From Acinetobacter brisouioides (lineage in GTDB: Bacteria > Pseudomonadota > Gammaproteobacteria > Pseudomonadales > Moraxellaceae), in contig NZ_SJNX01000009.1 in NCBI RefSeq assembly GCF_004331075.1, forward strand, positions 62,001 to 126,000: a DNA stretch of 64,000 bases, read 5' to 3'. The position numbers and the translations under genes were made by a program. Under the pieces are notes generated by a model. That model saw nothing but the letters and a program-made list of their open reading frames with translations, made no database searches and was not told the DNA's origin. This document shows positions 1 to 8,809 of this stretch, one piece after another; the first letter of the stretch is position 1, and each line of letters starts with the position of its first letter.

Positions 1-177
1 ATCGACAATGGCGGCTGTAAACGATGCCTGCGGTGTTGTTCCCAATAAAACCGCACCTTGTACCACTGGTGTAGCAGCCCGATAACGCTCAAGTGTAACG
101 GGTGCAGGTAAACCCAAATGCTTGATGACAAATTTACCAATTGGCGTTTTAAAGAAATGCTGGTATTGATCAGTCAT
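1..177 (-). CDS. 3-oxoacyl-ACP/CoA reductase, FabG4-like (N-terminal part)
   Basis: Only the first 59 codons are in the window; the gene runs off the left edge. The N-terminus, with KTPIGKFVIKHLGLPAP followed by LERYR, matches the extra N-terminal domain of high-molecular-weight FabG proteins (about 450 residues, like mycobacterial FabG4), not the usual 245-residue FabG. These enzymes reduce 3-oxoacyl thioesters with NAD(P)H. The gene is divergent from a FadA2/FadI-type thiolase at 422, the same pairing as fabG4-fadA2 in mycobacteria, so a shared role in acyl-CoA metabolism is likely. The catalytic domain is not visible here. Confidence 0.8.
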   Translation of the reverse strand, partial: MTDQYQHFFKTPIGKFVIKHLGLPAPVTLERYRAATPVVQGAVLLGTTPQASFTAAIVD

Positions 178-421
178 AATTATGTTCTCTTCACTTCGGT
201 GAATCATATAGATACAGCATGAAACACATCTGAATGGGTAGATAATGCTGAAATTATCATACTGAAATTGCGTATAAGATATGTTGACTTGAATCGTTGT
301 TATTGTGTCATTTCGGTCAATTGCCCGAGTTGTATTCTATGCTATGGTAAACCAAAATTATCTCTAATTTCACTTTATTTTCCATCCAACATTTTTCAAT
401 TTTTTGCATAGGAACACCGTT

Positions 422-1699
422 ATGAGTCAGACTATTCGTCGTGTTGCAATTTTGGGTGGCAATCGGATTCCTTTTGCCCGTTCCAATGGCCCATATTTTA
501 AAGCCAGTAATGCTGACATGCTCACTGCCGCACTCAATGGATTGATTGAACGTTTCGAGCTACATGGTCAACAACTTGGGGAAGTTGTTGCCGGTGCAGT
601 CCTTAAACATAGCCGCGACTTTAACCTGACTCGTGAATGTATCTTAAATACGCGGCTTGCAGCAGAAACGCCCGCTTATGATTTACAACAAGCCTGTGGT
701 ACTGGTCTACAGGCAGCCTTTGCCGTTGCCAATAAAATTGCGCTTGGGCAAATTGAAGTCGGTATCGCAGGTGGTGTCGATACAACCTCCGATGCACCTG
801 TTGCACTTGGCGATGGCTTACGCAAGGCATTACTTGAACTTAATGTTGCCAAGACTGCAAAAGCCCGTTTACAGGCACTTGCGAGCATTAACTTTAAGAG
901 CTTGATTGAAGCTCCCAAAAATGGCGAACCACGTACAGGCTTGTCGATGGGTGAGCATGCTGCACTCACCGCTTTAGAATGGGGAATTTCCCGTCAAGCA
1001 CAAGATGAACTCGCCGTTGCCAGCCATCATAAACTGGCAGCCGCTTATGATGCAGGCTTCTTTGACGATTTGGTTACACCGTTTTTAGGTCTAGAACGTG
1101 ACCAAAATTTGCGCCCCGATTCATCTGTAGAAAAACTGGCAACATTACGTCCCGTATTTGGTAAAGGTGACAACGCCACCATGACCGCTGCGAACTCAAC
1201 TCCTTTAACTGACGGGGCTTCATGTGTACTCCTCGCATCGGAAGATTGGGCAAAAGCCCATGGATACGAAGTTCTTGCCTATTTAAGTTTTTCTGAAACT
1301 GCGGCGGTTGACTTCGTCCATAAAAAAGAAGGCTTACTCATGGCACCTGCTTATGCCATGCCACGCATGTTGGCACGTGCCAATCTAACCCTTCAAGATT
1401 TCGATTTTTATGAAATTCACGAAGCTTTTGCTTCTCAGGTTCTCAGCACCTTAAAAGCATGGGAAGATCCAGAGTTTTGCCAGCAGCGCCTAGGTTTAGC
1501 TCAACCGCTTGGACGTATTGATCGCAGTAAGCTCAATGTCAATGGTTCGTCTTTGGCAGCTGGACATCCATTTGCAGCAACAGGTGGGCGCATTTTGGCA
1601 ACCGCGGCCAAACTCATTCACCAAAAAGGTTCTGGACGTGCACTGATTTCGATCTGTGCCGCAGGTGGGCAAGGTGTGACTGCTATCGTTGAGAAATAA
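422..1699 (+). CDS. acetyl-CoA C-acyltransferase (thiolase, FadI/FadA2-like)
   Basis: A 425-residue thiolase that would cleave or condense 3-ketoacyl-CoA. The nucleophilic cysteine is Cys92 in QQACGTGLQAA. The C-terminal GHPFAATGGR and CAAGGQG motifs supply the catalytic His and second Cys, and NSTPLTDGA is the usual thiolase signature. A TTG lies in frame 18 bases upstream, but the ATG at 422 follows AGGA at good spacing and gives the usual MSQTIRRVAI start. It is divergent from the FabG4-like reductase and followed by a strong terminator, so it is probably monocistronic. Confidence 0.92.
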   Translation: MSQTIRRVAILGGNRIPFARSNGPYFKASNADMLTAALNGLIERFELHGQQLGEVVAGAVLKHSRDFNLTRECILNTRLAAETPAYDLQQACGTGLQAAFAVANKIALGQIEVGIAGGVDTTSDAPVALGDGLRKALLELNVAKTAKARLQALASINFKSLIEAPKNGEPRTGLSMGEHAALTALEWGISRQAQDELAVASHHKLAAAYDAGFFDDLVTPFLGLERDQNLRPDSSVEKLATLRPVFGKGDNATMTAANSTPLTDGASCVLLASEDWAKAHGYEVLAYLSFSETAAVDFVHKKEGLLMAPAYAMPRMLARANLTLQDFDFYEIHEAFASQVLSTLKAWEDPEFCQQRLGLAQPLGRIDRSKLNVNGSSLAAGHPFAATGGRILATAAKLIHQKGSGRALISICAAGGQGVTAIVEK

Positions 1700-1721
1700 A
1701 CCTAAAAATAATCTTTATACA

Positions 1722-1763
1722 AAGTAGCCTTACGTGACACGCAAGGCTACTTGTTTGTTTTTT
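1722..1763 (+). terminator. Rho-independent terminator of the thiolase gene
   Basis: A 10-bp stem (AAGTAGCCTT / AAGGCTACTT) with an 11-base loop is followed by a T-rich run (TGTTTGTTTTTT), 22 bases after the thiolase stop codon. Confidence 0.85.
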
Positions 1764-1943
1764 ATAGCAAGCTTATTATTTTAAAAAAGGATATATTGAA
1801 AATATAGGATGGAATAATAGCAAAGCACAGGATGTGTCAGATAAACAGCAGATAAATCATAATAATAGAAGAAATAATGCATTTGTTGGTTTGAAAATTG
1901 CACTATTTTAGAAAAATATCAACAACGAGAAGGATGAGATTAT

Positions 1944-2153
1944 ATGTATAAAACTGATCACGTTGTTAAAACTTGGAAGTACAGTGCGAGTTCACATTAT
2001 TTAAAAATTTTTTATACCGATGGTTCGGCAGTGCTATTTTATTCGGTGCCAACTTTTGTTTATGACAACATGCTTCGTGTGCAGAACAAAACTGATTTTA
2101 TAGAAAGATATTTAACTTATAATTTACATTTTTCCAGTGTTGCGCTTGCTTGA
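1944..2153 (+). CDS. KTSC domain-containing small protein
   Basis: A 69-residue protein with the pattern of the KTSC domain: a beta strand with a Y-x3-L core (SSHYLKIFYTDGSAVLFYSVP), then VP-x-x-V-Y-D and a short helix to the end. KTSC is a small domain sometimes fused to lysyl-tRNA synthetases, and its molecular role is unknown. AAGGA upstream supports the ATG at 1944. It stands alone between a terminator and a convergent gene. The family call rests on motif memory, not on a profile search. Confidence 0.65.
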   Translation: MYKTDHVVKTWKYSASSHYLKIFYTDGSAVLFYSVPTFVYDNMLRVQNKTDFIERYLTYNLHFSSVALA

Positions 2154-2272
2154 CACAGAATTCCATTCAGAAAAAACCTCATCTGCATCGCTCGGCAGAT
2201 GACTGATTTTAAAGTTGGTGTCAGCTTTTATTTTCCGATAAATTCTGACACTGACCAAGCAATCCATCTCAT

Positions 2273-2494
2273 TTAGCTTAGACTTTGCACCAATGCAAAA
2301 CGTGGGCAAACTGTACCATCTTCTAAGGTCACCTGTTCCATAAACATCTCCAATGGCCGAATCCACATCGAATAATCACCATATAGACACTGATAAACCA
2401 CATGTGCTTCTTGTGTTTCACTATGCTGTGCAACCGAAAAAACCTGATATAGCTGCCCTTTGTAATGTCGGTAAATTCCACGTTGTAACTGCAT
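2273..2494 (-). CDS. DUF1653-type small protein
   Basis: 73 residues containing RGIYRHYKGQLYQV, a central YQCLYGDYSMWIRPLEMF and a C-terminal RF, the layout of DUF1653 proteins (function unknown). A longer in-frame start exists at 2539, but GGAGGG lies six bases before the ATG at 2494. It begins 17 bases after the stop of the LysR gene on the same strand, so the two are probably co-transcribed. Confidence 0.75.
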   Translation of the reverse strand: MQLQRGIYRHYKGQLYQVFSVAQHSETQEAHVVYQCLYGDYSMWIRPLEMFMEQVTLEDGTVCPRFALVQSLS

Positions 2495-2511
2495 TGAACC
2501 CTCCAGAGGAA

Positions 2512-3423
2512 TCAAAATGAATGTTGTGGTTGATGGCAAAGTGACATCACGATACTGGCAAAATTAATCGCCAGTTGTGACGGGTTTTCCATCCTATATG
2601 CCAGCGCTAAACTGACATGCGGAACAGGTGCTTGCAAGCGGCGATGCTGAATACCAGCCAGTTGCACCTGCATGGCTGACTCAGGCACCAGTGACACACC
2701 CAGATTTGCTGAAATTAAAGACAAAATTGAAACCAGTTGTGGTGCCCTCTGCCCTATTTTTGGGTCAAAACCTGCCTGCAAGCAGGCTTGTACAATCGCA
2801 TCATACAACCCCATACCCGAAAATGATTCAGGAATCATAATAAATGGATCATCTTTAAGCTCCAACAATGCCAAATCACCCTGTTGCTGTGCAACCCGAT
2901 GCTGATATGGCACGACAGCCACCAAAGGTTCGTCGACTAGCTGCTGGATTTTTAACGCTTCAGGTTGTGGGTTGGAAGAACGTAGAAAAGCGATGTCGAC
3001 CTGTTCATTTAAAAGTTTATGAATGAGCGTGGCAGAATTGGCTTCTTCAATTTTAACTTTCACTTTCGGGTAAGTTTTCTGAAACTCACGAATCGCTGCA
3101 GGAATCAGCGGATTGAGCGCGGCTGTTCCTGTAAAACCCAAATTTAACTGACCCAGTTCACCATTGGCAACCTGACGTGCGATTTGAATCGCCTCATCCG
3201 CACGTTGCTGTAACGGTTGCACTGCCTGTAAAAATGCCTGCCCTGCTTCTGTTAAAACAATACCATGTGCATTTCGATGAAACAGTGCTGCACCAATTTC
3301 ATTTTCCAGATCACGAATTTGCATACTCAATGGTGGCTGACTAATGCCCAAACGCGCCGCAGCCTTGGTCAGATTTTTTTCTTCTGCAGCAACTAGAAAA
3401 TAACGAATATGCCGAAGTTCCAT
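2512..3423 (-). CDS. LysR-family transcriptional regulator (BenM/CatM-like class)
   Basis: 303 residues. The N-terminal winged helix (MELRHIRYFLVAAEEKNLT, then AAARLGISQPPLSMQIRDLE) is the BenM/CatM/CbnR-type LysR DNA-binding domain, followed by the periplasmic-binding-protein-like effector domain from about residue 90. It is divergent from the MFS transporter at 3537 with a 113-bp AT-rich gap, so it probably controls that exporter and the following hydrolase, as is usual for LysR proteins. The effector cannot be predicted. Confidence 0.9.
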   Translation of the reverse strand: MELRHIRYFLVAAEEKNLTKAAARLGISQPPLSMQIRDLENEIGAALFHRNAHGIVLTEAGQAFLQAVQPLQQRADEAIQIARQVANGELGQLNLGFTGTAALNPLIPAAIREFQKTYPKVKVKIEEANSATLIHKLLNEQVDIAFLRSSNPQPEALKIQQLVDEPLVAVVPYQHRVAQQQGDLALLELKDDPFIMIPESFSGMGLYDAIVQACLQAGFDPKIGQRAPQLVSILSLISANLGVSLVPESAMQVQLAGIQHRRLQAPVPHVSLALAYRMENPSQLAINFASIVMSLCHQPQHSF

Positions 3424-3471
3424 ATATAAAACATATCAAGGTACACATTTAAATATATTAGAAAAATACCC

Positions 3472-3482
3472 AGCAAATTGCT
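3472..3482. promoter_or_regulatory. possible LysR operator in the divergent promoter region
   Basis: AGCAAATTGCT is a perfect 11-bp palindrome between the divergent LysR and MFS genes. It has the T/A-ended dyad form that LysR regulators bind (T-N11-A class), but one short dyad in AT-rich DNA is weak evidence. Confidence 0.3.
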
Positions 3483-3536
3483 AGATTAAGTGTTACTAAC
3501 TTCTCCCTGCAAAACCCCTGAAATCGAGCATTCATC

Positions 3537-4820
3537 ATGGCGAGCGATTCCTCATCCAAATCCGTTCAGGTTTCAGCAACAGAAACCTGGACAGATTCCA
3601 ATCACACAACTTCTGTGTCCACGTTACGTCCTCCATTTAAAAATGTCTGGATTCAACAAGGCTCAAAAGACTACTATCGCGCAGGCGGTGCATTGTTTTT
3701 ACTGGGCTTTGCCAGTTTTTCTCTCATCTATTGTGTGCAGCCGTTATTACCCGCTTTTTCACATAGCTTCCAGATTAGCCCTGCAACCAGTTCTTTAGCA
3801 CTCTCTTTGACCACAGGTTTACTGGCTTTTTCGATTGTACTGGCCAGTGCATTTTCACAAGCCTTTGGACGTCGCGGCATTATGTTTGTCTCAATGGCTG
3901 TCGCATCGGTATTGAACATTTTGGCTGCATTTATGCCGCAGTGGCATGCTTTACTGATTGCCCGTGCACTTGAAGGCTTGGTGCTTGGTGGTGTGCCTGC
4001 TGTAGCCATGGCATGGCTGGCAGAAGAAATTGATCCTGCACACTTGGGTAAAGCCATGGGGTTATATGTTGGTGGTACAGCATTTGGCGCCATGATGGGT
4101 CGGGTTGGGATGGGGCTGGTCAGTGAGTTCTACTCATGGCGCATAGCACTTGGCGTATTGGGCGTGATTTGTCTGTTGTTCTCTTTTGGGTTTTACCACC
4201 TGTTGCCAAAATCACGTAATTTTGTCGCTCAGCCTGGCTTTCGTATCGGTTTTCATCTTCGTACTTGGCAAAAGCATCTGAGCAATATCGGTCTGATTCG
4301 CCTGTATGCTATCGGTTTCTGCTTGACTAGCATTTTTGTCACACTGTTTAACTATGCAACGTTTCGCTTGTCAGATGCACCTTATTCATTTAGCCAAACC
4401 ACGATTAGCCTGATTTTCTTAGTCTATGCTTTTGGCGTGGTGTCATCTTCAATTGCAGGAAGTCTTGCCGACCGTTTTGGTAAACGCCCACTTATGCTCA
4501 GTGGCTTCATGATTATGGGTTTAGGCGTGGCATTGACTTTGGCAAGTTCGATTTTTGCGGTAATTGCAGGGATTATTTTGGTGACCACAGGCTTTTTTAT
4601 TAGCCACTCGGTGACCAGTGGTTGCGTTGGCCCAACTGCAGGCGAACATAAAGGGCATGCAGCATCGCTCTATCTTTTATTTTATTATATGGGTTCGAGC
4701 ATCATTGGTTCTGTGGGTGGCTGGTTCTGGCTACATGGTGGTTGGCTCTCGATTGTTGCTCTGACTTTGAGCTTTGCTATTTTGGGCAGTATTTTGTCTT
4801 TACTGCATGTAAAACGTTAA
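3537..4820 (+). CDS. MFS transporter, YnfM-type efflux family
   Basis: A 427-residue protein with a hydrophilic N-terminal tail of about 50 residues and twelve hydrophobic segments. GFASFSLIYCVQPLLP resembles the first helix of YnfM/arabinose-efflux-type transporters, and ADRFGKRP after the second half starts is the repeated MFS loop motif. It should use the proton gradient to export a small molecule across the inner membrane. Start: the ATG at 3537 has only a weak GAGC upstream. A hydrolase begins 12 bases downstream, so the two form an operon. Confidence 0.85.
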   Translation: MASDSSSKSVQVSATETWTDSNHTTSVSTLRPPFKNVWIQQGSKDYYRAGGALFLLGFASFSLIYCVQPLLPAFSHSFQISPATSSLALSLTTGLLAFSIVLASAFSQAFGRRGIMFVSMAVASVLNILAAFMPQWHALLIARALEGLVLGGVPAVAMAWLAEEIDPAHLGKAMGLYVGGTAFGAMMGRVGMGLVSEFYSWRIALGVLGVICLLFSFGFYHLLPKSRNFVAQPGFRIGFHLRTWQKHLSNIGLIRLYAIGFCLTSIFVTLFNYATFRLSDAPYSFSQTTISLIFLVYAFGVVSSSIAGSLADRFGKRPLMLSGFMIMGLGVALTLASSIFAVIAGIILVTTGFFISHSVTSGCVGPTAGEHKGHAASLYLLFYYMGSSIIGSVGGWFWLHGGWLSIVALTLSFAILGSILSLLHVKR

Positions 4821-4832
4821 TTTAGGTTGTTT

Positions 4833-5534
4833 ATGCTTTCTTCTCTCCCAACTGTAGTTTTTATTCCTGGCTTACTTAACGACGAAAAACTGTGGCAGCA
4901 TCAGGCAAACGTATTGTCACAGCAGACACAGGTCATCATTGCAGATTTATCAAAAGATGATAACTTATCGGCTATGGCACAGCGTATTTTGCAGCAAGCC
5001 CCTGAAAAATTCGCACTGGTCGGGCTATCAATGGGTGGTTATGTTGCCTTTGAATTGCTGCGCCAAGCACCTGAACGTGTTATTAAACTTGCGCTTTTTG
5101 ATACCAGCGCTCGCCCTGACAGCATCACCTCTGCCAAGCATCGCCAAGCGACCATTAATTCGATTCAAATGGGTAAATTTATGGGGGTCACCAATAAATT
5201 ACTCCCCCAGATTATTCACCCTTCTCGCGTACATGACCCGATTGGCGAAGAAATCAAAGCCATGGCTCAGCGTTTAGGCGGACATACATTCTTAAATCAG
5301 CAAAAAGCCATTTTAGGGCGAATTGACTCACGACCATTTTTAGCCAATATCCACATTCCAACTTTGGTGGCTGTCGGAGAAAATGATTTGGTTACACCTG
5401 TCAAACTGGCTCAGGAAATGCATGAAGGCATTCCAAATTCACATCTACATATTTTCAAACACTGTGGACATTTGCCACCACTCGAATGTCCAGAAGAAAC
5501 CACAGCAGTGTTGCAACACTGGCTTGCCAGTTAA
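4833..5534 (+). CDS. alpha/beta hydrolase
   Basis: 233 residues with the alpha/beta-hydrolase fold: VFIPGLLNDEKLW near the N-terminus, the nucleophile elbow GLSMGG, and the C-terminal HCGHLPPLECPEE that supplies the catalytic His. Asp in VGENDLVTP is the likely third triad member. The ATG at 4833 follows AGG by six bases; the in-frame TTG six bases earlier is less likely. It probably belongs to an operon with the MFS exporter. The substrate is unknown. Confidence 0.85.
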   Translation: MLSSLPTVVFIPGLLNDEKLWQHQANVLSQQTQVIIADLSKDDNLSAMAQRILQQAPEKFALVGLSMGGYVAFELLRQAPERVIKLALFDTSARPDSITSAKHRQATINSIQMGKFMGVTNKLLPQIIHPSRVHDPIGEEIKAMAQRLGGHTFLNQQKAILGRIDSRPFLANIHIPTLVAVGENDLVTPVKLAQEMHEGIPNSHLHIFKHCGHLPPLECPEETTAVLQHWLAS

Positions 5535-5540
5535 ATGAAT

Positions 5541-5617
5541 GGGATTGCAATGCCTCTGACTTACTCTAAAGGTCGTATTGTTCAATTCATCAAAATGTTT
5601 GAGGCTATGACAATCCC
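5541..5617. repeat. long-range inverted repeat after the hydrolase gene
   Basis: GGGATTG (5541) pairs with CAATCCC (5611) and, inside it, GCCTC (5552) pairs with GAGGC (5601). There is no T-run, so it is not a standard terminator. It may fold at the 3' end of the hydrolase mRNA or be a relic of a mobile sequence. Confidence 0.4.
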
Positions 5618-5703
5618 GTTAGAAAAATGTAATTTTCACTTTTTTCGCTGAGGGAAATATCTACACTGAATTTAAATTCAACGATAAATCAGAGGAAAGC
5701 CGA

Positions 5704-5904
5704 ATGAAACATAGTGTTGTCATCAGTGCGGTTATTGTTGTGACGGCGTTAATCGGTTGTACAAAACAACCTAATCCAGTGTCAGGAGCACACAATGAGC
5801 AAGCACAAAATCAATATAAAAAGACCATTGATACCGTGAAGCTTAAAACTCAACAAGCTAACGATCATGTTGCAAGCTCTATTAATAACGCAGACCATCA
5901 GTAA
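5704..5904 (+). CDS. small lipoprotein of unknown function
   Basis: 66 residues. A signal sequence runs to the lipobox LIGC (Cys19), where signal peptidase II would cut and lipid would be attached. The mature part of about 48 residues is polar and rich in Q, N and K. AGAGGAAAG precedes the ATG. No family is recognised. It sits 38 bases before the nitronate monooxygenase gene on the same strand and may share its promoter. Confidence 0.75.
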   Translation: MKHSVVISAVIVVTALIGCTKQPNPVSGAHNEQAQNQYKKTIDTVKLKTQQANDHVASSINNADHQ

Positions 5905-5942
5905 TCATTTCTTCGTCAGCATTTACAGATAAGTTATTCATC

Positions 5943-6986
5943 ATGTCTATACTTTCTCAGCTTAAGCTAGAGCATCCCATTTTTCTGGCGCCAATGGCAG
6001 GCGTTTCAACCCCGCAACTGGCCGCTCAAGTTTCTAATGCAGGCGCACTAGGCTCACTTGGATTGGGTGCAAGCAATCTGGAAAGTTGTCGCCAGCAAAT
6101 TCTAGAAACCCAAACACTGACGGACAAGGCATTTCAAGTCAACTTTTTCTGTCATCGTAGTGAGACTGTTAACCCACACATTGCACAGCAATGGATTGAA
6201 TATCTACAGCCACATTTTGCGCAGTTTGGTCAACCTGCACCCCAAACATTAAATTGTATTTACCCAAGCTTTTTAGATTCAGATGACTACCTGAACTTAG
6301 TGCTTGAGTTACGCCCTGCTGCGGTCAGCTTTCATTTTGGTATTCCACATCCGCATCAGATTCAGGCACTCAAAAATGCGGGTATTGTGACGATGGTGAC
6401 TGCCACCAATTTGAGTGAAGCTCAAGCCATTGAACAGGCGGGCATTGATATTATTGTTGCTCAAGGAACTGAGGCAGGTGGGCATCGCGGTATTTTTAAT
6501 GCGGATAGCGATGCTGCAATGACCACTATTGACCTAGTACAATTACTGCACAAATATTGTTCAGTTCCAGTTATTGCAGCAGGTGGCATCATGACAGGTC
6601 AGCAAGCTCGTTATGCCTTAGACTCAGGTGCATCGGCTGTGCAATTAGGTACAGCATTTATTCAATGCACAAGCTCAAATGCCAGCACTATGTACCGAGA
6701 AGCGTTATTTGATGAGCCTATCACACAAATTAGTGCTGCAATTTCAGGTCGTCCTGCTCGTGGGATTATCAATGACTGGCATAAACAGGTCGATAGCATT
6801 TACCGCCCTGAAATTCCTGCTTATCCGTACACCTATGACATTGCAAAACAACTACATACTGCCGCAGCACAACATGACCATCATGGATATGCCGCATTTT
6901 GGGCAGGCGCTCATGTATCACAAATTCGACAGCTTGAGGCGCATGAACTGGTACAAACACTGGTGAAAGAAATGCATTATGCTTAA
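5943..6986 (+). CDS. nitronate monooxygenase (NMO class I-type flavoprotein)
   Basis: A 347-residue FMN TIM-barrel protein. APMAGVSTPQLAAQVSNAG near the N-terminus, GTEAGGHRG near residue 178 (FMN phosphate and catalytic His) and the following AAGGI are the motifs of the class I nitronate monooxygenase/2-nitropropane dioxygenase family, which oxidises alkyl nitronates such as propionate 3-nitronate. It meets dusB tail to tail with a two-base gap. Confidence 0.85.
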   Translation: MSILSQLKLEHPIFLAPMAGVSTPQLAAQVSNAGALGSLGLGASNLESCRQQILETQTLTDKAFQVNFFCHRSETVNPHIAQQWIEYLQPHFAQFGQPAPQTLNCIYPSFLDSDDYLNLVLELRPAAVSFHFGIPHPHQIQALKNAGIVTMVTATNLSEAQAIEQAGIDIIVAQGTEAGGHRGIFNADSDAAMTTIDLVQLLHKYCSVPVIAAGGIMTGQQARYALDSGASAVQLGTAFIQCTSSNASTMYREALFDEPITQISAAISGRPARGIINDWHKQVDSIYRPEIPAYPYTYDIAKQLHTAAAQHDHHGYAAFWAGAHVSQIRQLEAHELVQTLVKEMHYA

Positions 6987-6988
6987 AT

Positions 6989-8032
6989 CTACATTTCCAG
7001 TAAATTGACCGATTCGATTTGTACATCATCCATATTTTGCCCTTGATCGAGCAACAAGTTGAAATAATCTTCAACTACTTTGGCTTGTTCAAGGGTCGAT
7101 TCTACCTGATACATATTTTGTCTAAAGTCATTGCTCGAATGTAGCCCTTTGGTGTACCAGGCAATATGTTTTCGGGCAATTCGACAACCTGAGTATTCAC
7201 CATAAAATTCATATAATTCACTCAGATGCCCAAGTAAAACGGTTTTCACTTCTTCAATGCTTGGTGCAACCAAATGCTGACCTGTTTTGAGATAGTGAGC
7301 GATTTCACGAAAAATCCATGGTCGCCCTTGTGCTGCTCGACCAATCATCACCGCATCTGCACCTGTATAGTCCAGCACGTATTTGGCTTTTTCAGGACTG
7401 TCGATATCACCATTGGCAATCACGGGAATGTTGATATGCGCTTTGACTTGTTTAATCAGTTCATAACGGGCTGTATTTAAATACATATCTTCACGAGTGC
7501 GCCCATGCAAAGCAAGCGCTGCGATACCCACCTGCTCTGCACGTTTGGCAACCCGCATAATATTTTCTTGCCCGTTTAAATAACCAAGTCGGGTTTTTAA
7601 AGTCACAGGAACATCAACTGCAGCAACTACCGCATCCAAAATACGCGCGACCAAATCTTCATCTTGCAATAATGCTGAACCTGCCAGTTTGTTACAGACT
7701 TTTTTGGCGGGGCATCCCATATTAATATCAATAATCTGCGCACCATTGGCAACTTGATAGCGCGCTGCTTCTGCCAATTGTTCTGGTTCTGAACCTGCGA
7801 TTTGCGCAGAGATTGGTGCAATTTCTCCATCAAAATTGGCACGGTACAAGCTTTTTTTGCTCATGCGTAGCGTTTTATCGGCAGTCATCATTTCACTAAC
7901 GGCATGCCCTGCACCGAAGTACTTGCACAGTGTTCTGAAGGGCCTATCAGTGACGCCTGCCATCGGCGCGACCCAAATTTGGTTACGCTTTGTTTTATCG
8001 AACAATTCTGTAATTACTTTGTTTTTACTCAA
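6989..8032 (-). CDS. dusB: tRNA-dihydrouridine synthase DusB
   Basis: A 347-residue FMN enzyme that reduces uridine to dihydrouridine in tRNA D-loops. It shows APMAGVTDRPFR, the catalytic cysteine in NMGCPAKKV (Cys107), LKTRLG and GRTREDMY, followed by IGRAAQGRPW and the C-terminal helical domain. In enterobacteria dusB is followed by fis; here it is followed tail to tail by the nitronate monooxygenase gene, so no fis partner is present. Confidence 0.92.
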   Translation of the reverse strand: MSKNKVITELFDKTKRNQIWVAPMAGVTDRPFRTLCKYFGAGHAVSEMMTADKTLRMSKKSLYRANFDGEIAPISAQIAGSEPEQLAEAARYQVANGAQIIDINMGCPAKKVCNKLAGSALLQDEDLVARILDAVVAAVDVPVTLKTRLGYLNGQENIMRVAKRAEQVGIAALALHGRTREDMYLNTARYELIKQVKAHINIPVIANGDIDSPEKAKYVLDYTGADAVMIGRAAQGRPWIFREIAHYLKTGQHLVAPSIEEVKTVLLGHLSELYEFYGEYSGCRIARKHIAWYTKGLHSSNDFRQNMYQVESTLEQAKVVEDYFNLLLDQGQNMDDVQIESVNLLEM

Positions 8033-8105
8033 TTTTCAACTTTCCAAATTCTCAATCAATTTCAATCATTCTTCAACATATCCAACTATTCCTTTATGCC
8101 GAAAT

Positions 8106-8147
8106 TCACACCATAACTGTGCTTGGCGTAAATTTGATATGGTGTGA
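8106..8147. repeat. 10-bp inverted repeat upstream of dusB
   Basis: TCACACCATA (8106-8115) and TATGGTGTGA (8138-8147) are perfect complements around a 22-base loop, about 75 bases before the dusB start. It could be a structured leader or an operator, or the end of a lost element, since decayed coding sequence lies just to the right. Confidence 0.4.
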
Positions 8148-8224
8148 TAGAGATGGATGTCGCTGGAGAACAGGCAATCGCTGATGGCAAAACTCGATAC
8201 AGAACTCAAATACGAAAACCGTAA

Positions 8225-8539
8225 AGGTTCCCTCCACTGATTAAAACAAAGATCTCTAACAAAGAGCCATTGATTCAAAAATGGAGTAACCGCATTGAAA
8301 TTAATATTCTGATCAACCTCGCTATTTTAAATCTAGATGTTGAATAAGTGGAAAAAACTTTAGATGAATTGATCGAGAAGTGTATTAACGATGAATTTTC
8401 AGCTAAAAAAACGCTGTCTAAAGAATCTTTATCACTACAAGATCGTGTAAAAAGTGTATCTCCACTTTTATACCAACAGCTCTTTATCTTATTTCTAAGC
8501 TGCCTACATGGCAGTGAACCGTGTCAATCCGATTCCTGA
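8225..8539 (+). pseudogene. decayed open frame, unknown
   Basis: One forward frame is open for 40 codons from 8225, stops with TAA at 8345, and immediately reopens with a GTG at 8348 for 63 codons. The two halves look alike in composition (Leu, Ile, Asn and Lys rich). No start codon with a ribosome-binding site is visible. I read this as the remains of one gene, but it could be non-coding AT-rich sequence. Confidence 0.25.
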
Positions 8540-8717
8540 CAATGAAGTAAAAATTAAACTTGGTTTAGCCACAGCATTTTATTTAAGAGAACCTGCCAAC
8601 AAACCACTAACGGGCGCTGCACCATTGGTAACCTGTGAAGACGAAGCTCAGAAATTACTGGAACAATTTCAAGATCATATCGAACGGAAAATTGGACATT
8701 TACAACATAAACGCTAG
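8508..8717 (+). CDS. small hypothetical protein or C-terminal gene fragment
   Basis: A 69-codon frame starts in a different phase inside the end of the decayed frame and finishes 47 bases before a good terminator. It encodes a basic C-terminus (IERKIGHLQHKR) and KLGLATAFYLREPAN near the start. It may be the frameshifted 3' part of the same lost gene. No clear ribosome-binding site precedes it. Confidence 0.35.
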   Translation: MAVNRVNPIPDNEVKIKLGLATAFYLREPANKPLTGAAPLVTCEDEAQKLLEQFQDHIERKIGHLQHKR

Positions 8718-8763
8718 AACCTAGCCGATCTAATATCACAAAATCAACTCAACATGACCCAAT

Positions 8764-8793
8764 AAAAAAGCCCAAATTTTGGGCTTTTTTTTA
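8764..8793. terminator. bidirectional Rho-independent terminator
   Basis: AAGCCCAAA-T-TTTGGGCTT is flanked by an A-run on the left and a T-run on the right, so it can end transcription from both sides: the small forward frame and the reverse FabH-like gene that stops at 8810. Confidence 0.85.
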
Positions 8794-8809
8794 TTTGAAT
8801 GGCTGCAAG

